64,000 nucleotides of DNA from Opitutaceae bacterium. Lineage in GTDB: Bacteria > Verrucomicrobiota > Verrucomicrobiia > Opitutales > Opitutaceae. The DNA lies in NCBI GenBank assembly GCA_016794625.1, contig JAEUGY010000066.1, positions 1 through 64,000 of the forward strand, written 5' to 3'. Of the stretch, positions 16,715 through 23,867 are shown one piece after another. Positions within the stretch are counted from its first letter, which is position 1; each line of letters starts with the position of its first letter. The notes under the pieces are model-generated. The model worked only from the letters and a program-made list of their open reading frames with translations, was not told the DNA's origin and did no database searches. A program made the position numbers and the translations under genes.

Positions 16715-16749
16715 AAAAAAACCCACAAACCACTTGGGCTTGAGGGTTT
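16715..16749 (-). terminator. Rho-independent terminator of the tRNA-Phe gene
   Basis: On the minus strand, directly after the tRNA, AAACCC and CAAGCC pair with GGTTTG and GGGTTT around a CAAGT loop, with one T-T mismatch. A run of seven T follows. The stem, the small loop and the T-tract make this a textbook intrinsic terminator. Confidence 0.85.
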
Positions 16750-16754
16750 AAAAG

Positions 16755-16830
<76 letters not shown>

Positions 16831-17339
16831 AAAACCGTGAGGGGTGAGAGCAAAGGGGGAGGCGGGGTGCCGTCAACAGGGATTTTAGTGAGCCGGCGGA
16901 CGGCGCCGATCGAAGTCAGAGGGCCGGAGCGAACGGGTTCGTGGATTAACTTCCTTGTGGTCAGGGATAAACAAATGAAATCCCTGCGACCGGAAGAGAG
17001 TTCCCGCGCAGGGCCGTGAGTCCGCGGTTTCGCGGCCACCCGCGGCTGCGTCGGGCGCGTCCACGTGACGCTCCTCGCGTTGGGTCGCCGACCCCTACGA
17101 GCTTCCGCGAACGCAATCCGTGGCCTTGGACCAACGGCTTGCGCCCCCGTGGGCTGGCCCTCGCGGCCACGCCGAGGATAGCGCTAGCCTTGCGTTCCCC
17201 GAGCGAGGCATGGCCGCGAGGGCCAGCCCGACAATCGGAAAGTATCGGGCATCGGATACCCACCAGACCGTCCGGCGGATCTTCTCCTTGATCATCTGCA
17301 TCGACAGCCAATCGCGCAGGGGCAAGACCTACGGGCGAC
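16831..17339. other. Intergenic region with REP-like palindromes
   Basis: About 500 bp without a supported gene. The left part (16831-16980) should hold the tRNA-Phe promoter. The right part carries GGGTCGCCGACCC (17082-17094) and a large inverted repeat described separately. The sensor-kinase promoter must lie at the right end, but I see no clear -35/-10 pair. Confidence 0.5.
17082..17229. repeat. REP-like palindrome cluster with long inverted repeat
   Basis: Two 23-bp arms (17151-17173 and 17207-17229) are inverted copies with a single mismatch, separated by 33 bp; the core of each is GGCCCTCGCGGCCA or its complement. The 13-bp palindrome GGGTCGCCGACCC lies 57 bp to the left. A closely related palindrome occurs at 39000-39018, so this looks like a dispersed extragenic repeat family. 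Confidence 0.6.
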
Positions 17340-19535
17340 GTGACGTTTTGCCTTTCTCCCCTCTGCTGCCGGACCTTGGCGGTTGTCGTGTTGGCCTGCG
17401 CCCTGGACGGGAGTACAGACCTGCGGGCGGAGCCTCTCACTCGTATTGCGGACGTACGCAGGCTGACGCGGGAGGAGGCGGCCGAGCCGAAGACGGTGTT
17501 GCTTTCTGGCGTCGTCACCTGGCGCAATGCCGCCGGTCAGTTCGTCATGCAGGACGAGTCGAACGGTATCTGGATCGGCGTGAAGCGGTCGCAACGAAAC
17601 AAGCTCTGGGCCATGGACGACGCCGCGATCGCCGCGATCCGGGTCGGCCAGCGGGTCGAGGTGGAGGGAGTCAGTGATCCGGCCGGCTTCGCTCCGGTGG
17701 TCCTGCCTCGCACTGTTCGCGTTCTGGGCGAACAGGAATTGCCGCCGGCTCAGCGGGTGAGCCTGCCTCGACTCTTCAGTGGGTCGGATGACTGTCTGCG
17801 GGTGGAGGTGGGTGGGGTGGTGCAGGCGTTCCAGGAGGTCGGGGACGTTTGGTTGCTCCACCTTCGCACCAGCCAGGGGGCCTTCACTGCGGAATTTCCG
17901 ATCCAGGCCCTCAGGGCCCCGAGCGAACTGGTGGATGCGGAGGTGCGGGTGACCGGTTTGGCGATCGCCCGCTTCAATACGCGCGGCGAGATCACCATGC
18001 CGCGCATTTTTTCCGGCGGGAGCGCAGACCTGATCGTCGATGTGCCGGCGATCGCGGCCTTTGCCGCGCCGTCCGTGCCGTTGGATCGGATTGGTGCGTT
18101 TCGCCCGGACCCGCTGGTGCCGCATCGCGTGCGGGTCAGCGGGACGGTGACGTTCGCCTTGCCCGGCAAGTTCCTCTACCTGCAGGCGGGTCCGAGTGCC
18201 GTGCGCGTGGAAACGAGGACCACCGAGGCGCTTGGGGCGGGTGATGTCATCGAGGTGTCGGGCTTCGTCGACATGTCGCGCCATATCGGCATGCTCACCG
18301 AAGCCCAGGTGCGCAAAGTCGGCCGGGGCCCGGTGCCGGAACCGGTGGCGATCGGCCCGGAGGAGATTGTGGCGCTGAACGCGACCGCGATCGCGACCGG
18401 CCAGCTGGCAAAACCCCACGATTTTGACGGGCACCTCGTCCGATTCCCGGCGCGATTGCTCGCGGTGGAGGCGGCGGCGGACCCGCGCCAGCCGCTGCGC
18501 CGGCTCACCCTCGAGCGAGGTGGCACGATTTTGGGCGCGATTCTGCACGCCGGCGAACCCGGGCCGCTGGACGCACTGCAACCAGGCAGCGTGCTCGAAG
18601 TCACCGCGCTGGTGCAGCTCGAATACACGCCGGTTGAAGGTTCGCGCCGCTCCTTGGTGCCGAGCCGCCTCGATGTGGTGTTGCGGAGCGGGGCGGACAT
18701 CCAGGTTCTGGAGGCACCCTCGTGGTGGACTCCGAAACGGCTGCTGGGGGTGGTGACGCTGGTGGCGGTCGCATTGGGAGCAGCCCTGCTCTGGGTCTGG
18801 CAGCTGCGCCGGCAGGTTCAGAGGAAGACCCTGCAACTCGCCACCGAGATGCGGGCGCGGCGGGATGCGGCCATTGAATTTCAGGCGACTTTACGCGAGC
18901 GGAACCGACTGGCCGCGAATCTCCACGATACCCTGCTCCAGACGCTCGGCGGCATCGGATTTCAACTGGAGGCCTGTGAGGCCGAGGCCTCGGTGCCCGC
19001 GTCTGCGGGACTGCCCGCGGTGCACCTGCCGGTCGCCCGTCGGATGCTCGACCACGCCGTGGATGAACTGCGCGGCTCAGTGTGGGCGCTGCGCAGCCTG
19101 CCGCTTCATGGGCTGGCGTTTTCGGATGCCCTGCAGGCGCTCGTCGAGCGAGCGGGCGCGGGACACGACGCCAAGATCGAGCTGCGCACCACTGGCGATC
19201 TGGCGCACGTGCCCGACTTCGTGGCGGGAAACCTGATTCTCACCGCGCAGGAAGCGTTGCACAATGCGCTCACGCATGGCCGTCCAACTCGCGTGATGCT
19301 GGAGGTGCAGCCCGCGAAAACAGCCGACTGGATCGCGCTGACGGTGCGCGATGATGGACGCGGCTTCACTCCCGGCGCGCAACGCGGCGCGGCGCAGGGA
19401 CACTTTGGTCTCACCGGCATGCGGGAGCGCATCGAGCGGCTCAACGGCACGCTGCAGATTGAAAGCGCGCCAGGCCGGGGAACCGTCGTCCACTTCGAAG
19501 TGCCTCTGCGCGCCTACGATGAAGCCCTCGCCTGA
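17340..19535 (+). CDS. Sensor histidine kinase, NarL/HisKA_3 type, with OB-fold-like periplasmic repeats
   Basis: A 731-residue membrane sensor kinase starting at GTG. After a signal or anchor segment (LAVVVLACALDG), residues 40-450 form an extracytoplasmic region. It seems to repeat an OB-fold-like unit: GVVTWRNAAGQFVMQDESNG with GQRVEVEGVSDPAG, then GTVTFALPGKFLYLQAG with GDVIEVSGFVD. One transmembrane helix follows at about 467-485 (LLGVVTLVAVALGAALLWVW). The cytoplasmic part has the HisKA_3 phospho-acceptor ERNRLAANLHDTLLQTLGG and an HATPase (AQEALHNALTHG, VRDDGRGF, GLTGMRERIERL). It pairs with the response regulator immediately downstream. The ligand is unknown; neighbouring sulfatase genes suggest a glycan signal. 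Confidence 0.88.
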   Translation: MTFCLSPLCCRTLAVVVLACALDGSTDLRAEPLTRIADVRRLTREEAAEPKTVLLSGVVTWRNAAGQFVMQDESNGIWIGVKRSQRNKLWAMDDAAIAAIRVGQRVEVEGVSDPAGFAPVVLPRTVRVLGEQELPPAQRVSLPRLFSGSDDCLRVEVGGVVQAFQEVGDVWLLHLRTSQGAFTAEFPIQALRAPSELVDAEVRVTGLAIARFNTRGEITMPRIFSGGSADLIVDVPAIAAFAAPSVPLDRIGAFRPDPLVPHRVRVSGTVTFALPGKFLYLQAGPSAVRVETRTTEALGAGDVIEVSGFVDMSRHIGMLTEAQVRKVGRGPVPEPVAIGPEEIVALNATAIATGQLAKPHDFDGHLVRFPARLLAVEAAADPRQPLRRLTLERGGTILGAILHAGEPGPLDALQPGSVLEVTALVQLEYTPVEGSRRSLVPSRLDVVLRSGADIQVLEAPSWWTPKRLLGVVTLVAVALGAALLWVWQLRRQVQRKTLQLATEMRARRDAAIEFQATLRERNRLAANLHDTLLQTLGGIGFQLEACEAEASVPASAGLPAVHLPVARRMLDHAVDELRGSVWALRSLPLHGLAFSDALQALVERAGAGHDAKIELRTTGDLAHVPDFVAGNLILTAQEALHNALTHGRPTRVMLEVQPAKTADWIALTVRDDGRGFTPGAQRGAAQGHFGLTGMRERIERLNGTLQIESAPGRGTVVHFEVPLRAYDEALA

Positions 19536-19545
19536 ACGTGCCCAC

Positions 19546-19592
19546 ATTGGCCGATCGGACAATAGCGCCGCCTCCCCGTCGTTCGCTAAGGT
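19546..19592 (+). promoter_or_regulatory. Operator-like palindrome, site 1, with -10-like element
   Basis: ATTGGCCGATCGGACAAT (19546-19563) is an 18-bp palindrome with one mismatched pair. It is almost identical to a second site at 20296-20313. A TAAGGT element lies 24 bp downstream. This spacing would suit a LuxR-type activator bound near -35. It falls between the kinase stop and the probable start of the response-regulator gene. Confidence 0.5.
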
Positions 19593-19620
19593 GTCACGCG
19601 CCTTTTCCCGCCACTCCGTC

Positions 19621-20250
19621 TTGCCCGCATCCTCTCCCATTCGTCTGGTTCTAGTCGACGACCACGCAGTGCTGCGCGCGGGACTCGCCAATGTGCTGAA
19701 CTTCGATCCCGGTCTCCGGGTCGTGGCGGAGGCGGACGACGGTGAAACAGCGATCAAGGCGTGGCGCGCCCAACCCGCCGATGTGATGTTGCTCGACCTG
19801 AGCATGCCGGGCATCGACGGGATCGAAACGCTGCAGCGGCTGCGGAAGGAGTTTCCTGAGGCACGGGTCTTGATGCTCACCTCGTCCGAGGCCCCTGAAG
19901 ATGTCCGCCACGCCTTGGCGGCGGGGGCGCGCGGCTATGTGACGAAGACGGTGCGGCGCGCTGAACTGGTCGCAGCAATCCGTGCGGTGCATACGGGGGA
20001 ACAGGTTGTGGGCCAGGATGTCGCCCGACAAATGGCCGCCGAAAGCGCCACCGGTGCTGTCTCGCGGCGGGAAATGGAGGTGCTCGGTCTTGTGCGGCAG
20101 GGATTTACCAACGCGGAGATCGGCCGGCTTCTCGGCATCTCCGAACGCACCTCCAAGGCCCATGTCGGAGCGCTTCTCGTCAAGCTGCAGGCGGCCGACC
20201 GGGCCGAAGCCGTGGCACGCGGTTTTGAGCGCGGATTGCTCAAGGCGTGA
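19621..20250 (+). CDS. LuxR/NarL-type response regulator
   Basis: A 209-residue regulator. The receiver domain begins IRLVLVDDHAVLRAGL, with acidic pair DD, phospho-acceptor Asp in LLDLSMPG and Lys in YVTKTVRR. The C-terminal LuxR helix-turn-helix has SRREMEVLGLVRQGFTNAEI and GISERTSKAHVGALLVKL. It is the partner of the adjacent HisKA_3 kinase. I prefer the TTG at 19621, because it gives the usual family length and leaves the palindrome at 19546-19563 outside the gene. An in-frame ATG at 19519, overlapping the kinase stop by 17 bp, would add 34 low-complexity residues; a GTG at 19591 is intermediate. It is likely to control the downstream sulfatase cluster and perhaps itself. Confidence 0.87.
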   Translation: MPASSPIRLVLVDDHAVLRAGLANVLNFDPGLRVVAEADDGETAIKAWRAQPADVMLLDLSMPGIDGIETLQRLRKEFPEARVLMLTSSEAPEDVRHALAAGARGYVTKTVRRAELVAAIRAVHTGEQVVGQDVARQMAAESATGAVSRREMEVLGLVRQGFTNAEIGRLLGISERTSKAHVGALLVKLQAADRAEAVARGFERGLLKA

Positions 20251-20295
20251 TCCGAGTGGGATTGCGTCGCATTCCATAGGGTTCTGGATACGGCG

Positions 20296-20341
20296 ATTGC
20301 CCGATCGGACAATGGTGGAATCGCCTCAGGCAGGGTAGACT
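20296..20341 (+). promoter_or_regulatory. Operator-like palindrome, site 2, with -10-like element
   Basis: ATTGCCCGATCGGACAAT (20296-20313) differs from the site at 19546 at one position. TAGACT starts 23 bp after its end, about 35 bp before the ATG of the sulfatase remnant at 20377. It probably marks the promoter of the sulfatase/oxidoreductase/receptor cluster. Confidence 0.55.
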
Positions 20342-20376
20342 GGGCTGCTGTTCCACGTCGGCGGACTTCACCCCCT

Positions 20377-20775
20377 ATGGCCTCCCCACATCGACCTGCC
20401 GCTGCCGGCTGGCTTCTTCTCTGCGTGATTGGGTTGTGGACGGCCGAGCTTTTCGGTGCGCACGCGGGCGAAACCTCCCGCCCCAACACCCACTTCATCT
20501 TCACCGCCGACCACGGCGCTCCGCTGCCGTTCGCGAAGGGGTCGCTCTACGACGCGGGCATCCGCGTTCCGCTGATCACGGCCTGGCCGGGCCGGCTGAA
20601 GGCCGGTTCTCTCTCCGATGCCATGGTCTGCTGGCCCGACTTTTTCCCGACGTTCATCGAACTGGCAAGCGGCGAGGTCCCGGTCGGACCCGATGGAAAA
20701 TCCTTCGCCGGCATTCTCCCCGGCACGACGACGCAGCGACCGGACCCTCCCTTCCAATCTGTGCCAAGCTTATGA
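20377..20775 (+). pseudogene. Internally deleted sulfatase remnant with intact signal peptide
   Basis: The 132-codon frame encodes a signal peptide (AAAGWLLLCVIGLWTAELFG). It then goes straight into a sulfatase C-terminal segment: FIFTADHGAPLPFAKGSLYD, AGIRVPLITAWPG, DAMVCWPDFFPTFIELASG and DGKSFAGILPG. The part that should carry the catalytic CxPSR formylglycine motif and the first metal ligands is missing. The usual C-terminus is replaced by a short odd tail (PDPPFQSVPSL). This looks like an in-frame internal deletion plus C-terminal loss. It stays open and its stop overlaps the next ATG (ATGA), so it may persist as the translated leader of the operon. No sulfatase activity is expected. Confidence 0.75.
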
Positions 20776-22151
20776 AAACCCAGTTCAATCGACGTGAATT
20801 TCTCAAGACTTCGGCGGCCGCCACCGCCGCGGGGTGGGTGTTGTCCTCCCTGACATCCTGTGCGGGGACGTCGGTCGCGCGCGTGCGGCGCCCCAAACCC
20901 TCGGACCGGATCAACATCGGCATCATCGGCTTCGGCACCATCGCCCACGGCACGGTCATGAACTTCCTCGGCGACGCCCGCGTGCAGGTGGTCGCGGTTG
21001 CCGACCCCGTGTCCGACCTGCCCAACTATGGTTACCAGGGGCAACTCCGCGGCGGCCGACTCGTCGGCCAGAAAAAGATCGAGGACTACTATGCCCAGTA
21101 TTCGGCGGGCGGCACGTTTCGCGGTTGCCGAGTGTATGAGGATTTTCGCGTCATGATCGACAAAGAGGATCTGGACACCGTGTACATCGCGACACCTGAC
21201 CATTGGCATTGCGCCGCCGCGGTGATCGCCGCCCGCAAGGGGCTTCACATCTACGGACAAAAGCCGCTGGCTGTGACCGTGGAGGAGGGCCAGCGCATCG
21301 TGGCTGCCGTCCAGAAGGCGGGAATCACCTGGCAAACCGGCAGCCAGCAGCGAAGTTCCGTGTACTTCCGCACGGCGTGCGAATACGTGCGCAATGGTCG
21401 TCTCGGCAAGCTTCGTCGCATCACCGTCGGCTTGCCCGACAAGGGGCACAACGACTGGTCAAAGCTCGGCAGTCGAAAGAAGCCGGAGCCGATTCCAAAA
21501 GAAGTGAACTTCGACCTTTGGCTTGGCCCAGCGGCGGAGCGTCCCTACAGCCCGGCGCTACTGCCGCTCAACTGGCGTCACAATTGGGATTTCTCGGGTG
21601 GCAGTGTCACCGACTGGGGCGCCCATCACTTCGACATTGTGCAATGGGCCCTCGGTCTGGATGACTCGGGTCCGGTCCTCGTGGAAAACGTGGTGGCGAA
21701 GCTTCCGCCTCAATCCGACCTCTACAATACGCCGACCTCCTATGCGTTCGAGGTGGTCTACGCCAACGGCGTGCGACTGTTTGTTTCCAGCGGCGCGGAG
21801 GAAGGCATCCTGTTCGAAGGGGAGGGCGACAAGTCGATCTTCGTCAAACGCGATCGCATCGTGATCAAACCGGAGTCACTCCGGCAGGAGAAGATCCGCG
21901 ACGAAGAAATCCGGCTCTATGAGAGCAAGGTGCAGGAATGGAATTTCATCGACTGTATCTACAGCGGAAAGCCGGCGATCTGCCCGGCCGACGTCTCGCA
22001 CCGTGCGATCACGATCTCGCACCTTGCCAACATCGCAATCCGGCTCGGCCGGTCGAGCGTGCGGTGGAATCCCGCCACCGAACGGTTTGTTGACGATGTC
22101 GTTGCCGACCGAATGCTCTCCCGTCCCATGCGCAAACCCTACGCCGTATGA
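20772..22151 (+). CDS. Tat-exported Gfo/Idh/MocA-family oxidoreductase
   Basis: A 459-residue protein. The twin-arginine leader is FNRREFLKTSAAATAAGW, followed by SLTSCAG, which may act as a lipobox. The Rossmann domain begins INIGIIGFGTIAHGT, with ATPDHWHCAAAVIAARKG and the EKP-like motif GQKPLAVT, where the usual Glu is Gln. A C-terminal beta-sheet domain has NWDFSGGSVTDWGAHHFDIV. Exported members of this family oxidise or rearrange sugars with tightly bound NAD(P); the substrate is unknown. The frame is open to 20436, but that part overlaps the remnant gene. ATGA overlaps tie it to both neighbours, so it belongs to the sulfatase operon. Confidence 0.85.
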   Translation: MKTQFNRREFLKTSAAATAAGWVLSSLTSCAGTSVARVRRPKPSDRINIGIIGFGTIAHGTVMNFLGDARVQVVAVADPVSDLPNYGYQGQLRGGRLVGQKKIEDYYAQYSAGGTFRGCRVYEDFRVMIDKEDLDTVYIATPDHWHCAAAVIAARKGLHIYGQKPLAVTVEEGQRIVAAVQKAGITWQTGSQQRSSVYFRTACEYVRNGRLGKLRRITVGLPDKGHNDWSKLGSRKKPEPIPKEVNFDLWLGPAAERPYSPALLPLNWRHNWDFSGGSVTDWGAHHFDIVQWALGLDDSGPVLVENVVAKLPPQSDLYNTPTSYAFEVVYANGVRLFVSSGAEEGILFEGEGDKSIFVKRDRIVIKPESLRQEKIRDEEIRLYESKVQEWNFIDCIYSGKPAICPADVSHRAITISHLANIAIRLGRSSVRWNPATERFVDDVVADRMLSRPMRKPYAV

Positions 22152-23689
22152 TCGCACGAACGTTCCTCCTTATGACTCCCCGCCTGCTTTTCGTGGCTGC
22201 ACTTCTTGGTTGCACGGCCGGTGTCGCGCACGCCGCGGCGCCGCGCAACATCGTCATGATCCTGACGGACGACCACCGTTTCGACGCGATGGGTTTTGTC
22301 GGGCATCCGTTTCTCGAGACCCCCAACATCGACTCGCTCGCGAGGCAGGGCGCGTATCTGCCCAATGCCTTCGTCACGACGGCTCTCTGTTCCCCCAGCC
22401 GGGCGTCGATGCTCACCGGCCTCTATGCCCACAATCATGGCGTGATTGACAACAATCACCCCGTGCGCGCCGACCTCACCTTCTTTCCCCAGGTGCTGCA
22501 GCGCGCCGGTTACCGCACCGGATTTTTCGGCAAGTGGCACATGGGCGGGGAGGATGCCGGTCCGCAGCGTGGGTTTGACCGGTGGGTGAGTTTTCGCGGT
22601 CAGGGCATGTATTGGGCGGGCAACCGGGGAGGCAGTCGCATGGTGCTGGGCGCGTCCGACACCGGCCTCAACGTCGACGGCCGGCAGGTTCCCCAGAAAG
22701 GTTACATCACCGATGAACTGACCGACTATGCCCTGGACTGGCTGAAAACCCAACCGAAGGAACAGCCCTTTCTGATCTACCTGTCGCACAAGGCGGTGCA
22801 TGCCGAATTCGTCCCGGCCGACCGCCACAAGGGTCGCTACAAGGACAAGCCGCTGCCCGTCCCGGCTTCGCGCAACCGGCACGAGCACGCGCCGATGTGG
22901 GTGCAGAACCAGCGCAATTCCTGGCACGGCGTCGACTTTCCGTATCACTCGGACCTGGATGTGGCCGACTACTACCGCCGGTACTGCGAGACCCTCCTCG
23001 CGGTCGACGAAAGCGTGGGCCGTGTCGTGGCCGCGCTGCGCGAGCGTGGGCAGTTGGAGAACACCCTCATTGTGTACGCGGGCGACAATGGATTCGCCTT
23101 CGGCGAGCACGGCCTGATCGACAAGCGCACCGCCTACGAGTGGTCGATGCGCATTCCGCTCATCCTGCAATGTCCCGAGGCCATCAAGGCCGGCACCGTG
23201 GTGAAGCAGGTCGTCGCGAACATTGACTTCGCGCCCACCTTGCTCGCGGCGGCGGGCACGAAGGAAACGCTCCCCCGGATCGACGGACAGAGTTTCTGGC
23301 CTCTTGTGCGGGGTGAGTCGATACCGTGGCGGACCGAACTCCTTTACGAATACCTCTGGGAGCGCAACTACCCCCAGACTCCCACGCTCCACGCCTTGCG
23401 TGGCGACCGCTACAAGTATGTTCGGGTGCAGGGGGTGTGGGACATCGACGAGTTCTACGACCTCGAAAACGACCCCGGCGAGACCCGCAACCTGATCTTC
23501 AGCCCAGACCATCAAACGCTCATCCAACAGTTCAACCGCAAGCTCTTCACGGTGTTGGAGAAGACCGGTGGCACTCAACTCCCACTCCGGCCCGATAGCG
23601 GCCGGGTCAACAACGCGCGGCGCGAAGCCGGCAGTGCCCCGGCCGTGTTTCCGCCCGAGCTGATGCGGCGGAGGCCGGACCAACCCTAG
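22148..23689 (+). CDS. S1-family sulfatase
   Basis: A 513-residue exported sulfatase. The signal peptide is MTPRLLFVAALLGCTAGVAHA (an alternative ATG at 22172 begins there). The metal-binding start is NIVMILTDDHRFDAMG. The formylglycine motif CSPSR (Cys81) sits in the context TALCSPSRASMLTGLYAHNHG, and FFGKWHMGG and VYAGDNGFAFGEHGL follow. The cysteine-type motif requires an anaerobic (AtsB/anSME) or aerobic maturase not seen here. It would remove sulfate from a sulfated glycan in the periplasm or outside. ATGA overlap with the oxidoreductase upstream; a TonB receptor follows after 178 bp. Confidence 0.93.
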   Translation: MIARTFLLMTPRLLFVAALLGCTAGVAHAAAPRNIVMILTDDHRFDAMGFVGHPFLETPNIDSLARQGAYLPNAFVTTALCSPSRASMLTGLYAHNHGVIDNNHPVRADLTFFPQVLQRAGYRTGFFGKWHMGGEDAGPQRGFDRWVSFRGQGMYWAGNRGGSRMVLGASDTGLNVDGRQVPQKGYITDELTDYALDWLKTQPKEQPFLIYLSHKAVHAEFVPADRHKGRYKDKPLPVPASRNRHEHAPMWVQNQRNSWHGVDFPYHSDLDVADYYRRYCETLLAVDESVGRVVAALRERGQLENTLIVYAGDNGFAFGEHGLIDKRTAYEWSMRIPLILQCPEAIKAGTVVKQVVANIDFAPTLLAAAGTKETLPRIDGQSFWPLVRGESIPWRTELLYEYLWERNYPQTPTLHALRGDRYKYVRVQGVWDIDEFYDLENDPGETRNLIFSPDHQTLIQQFNRKLFTVLEKTGGTQLPLRPDSGRVNNARREAGSAPAVFPPELMRRRPDQP

Positions 23690-23867
23690 ACCGGGCGGGT
23701 GGTCGGTCTGAACGGAGGGAGGAGAAGGAAGCGTCCTCCTTCCTCTCCGTGCCGCAAGCTTTCGACTCCCCGGAGTGGGCCGCCCGCTCGTTTTTTCACG
23801 CTCTCTTGATGCCTTTCTGCAAAAACGGGCTCGGCACGCGGGCGCCCGGCACTTTCAATGGGGCGAC

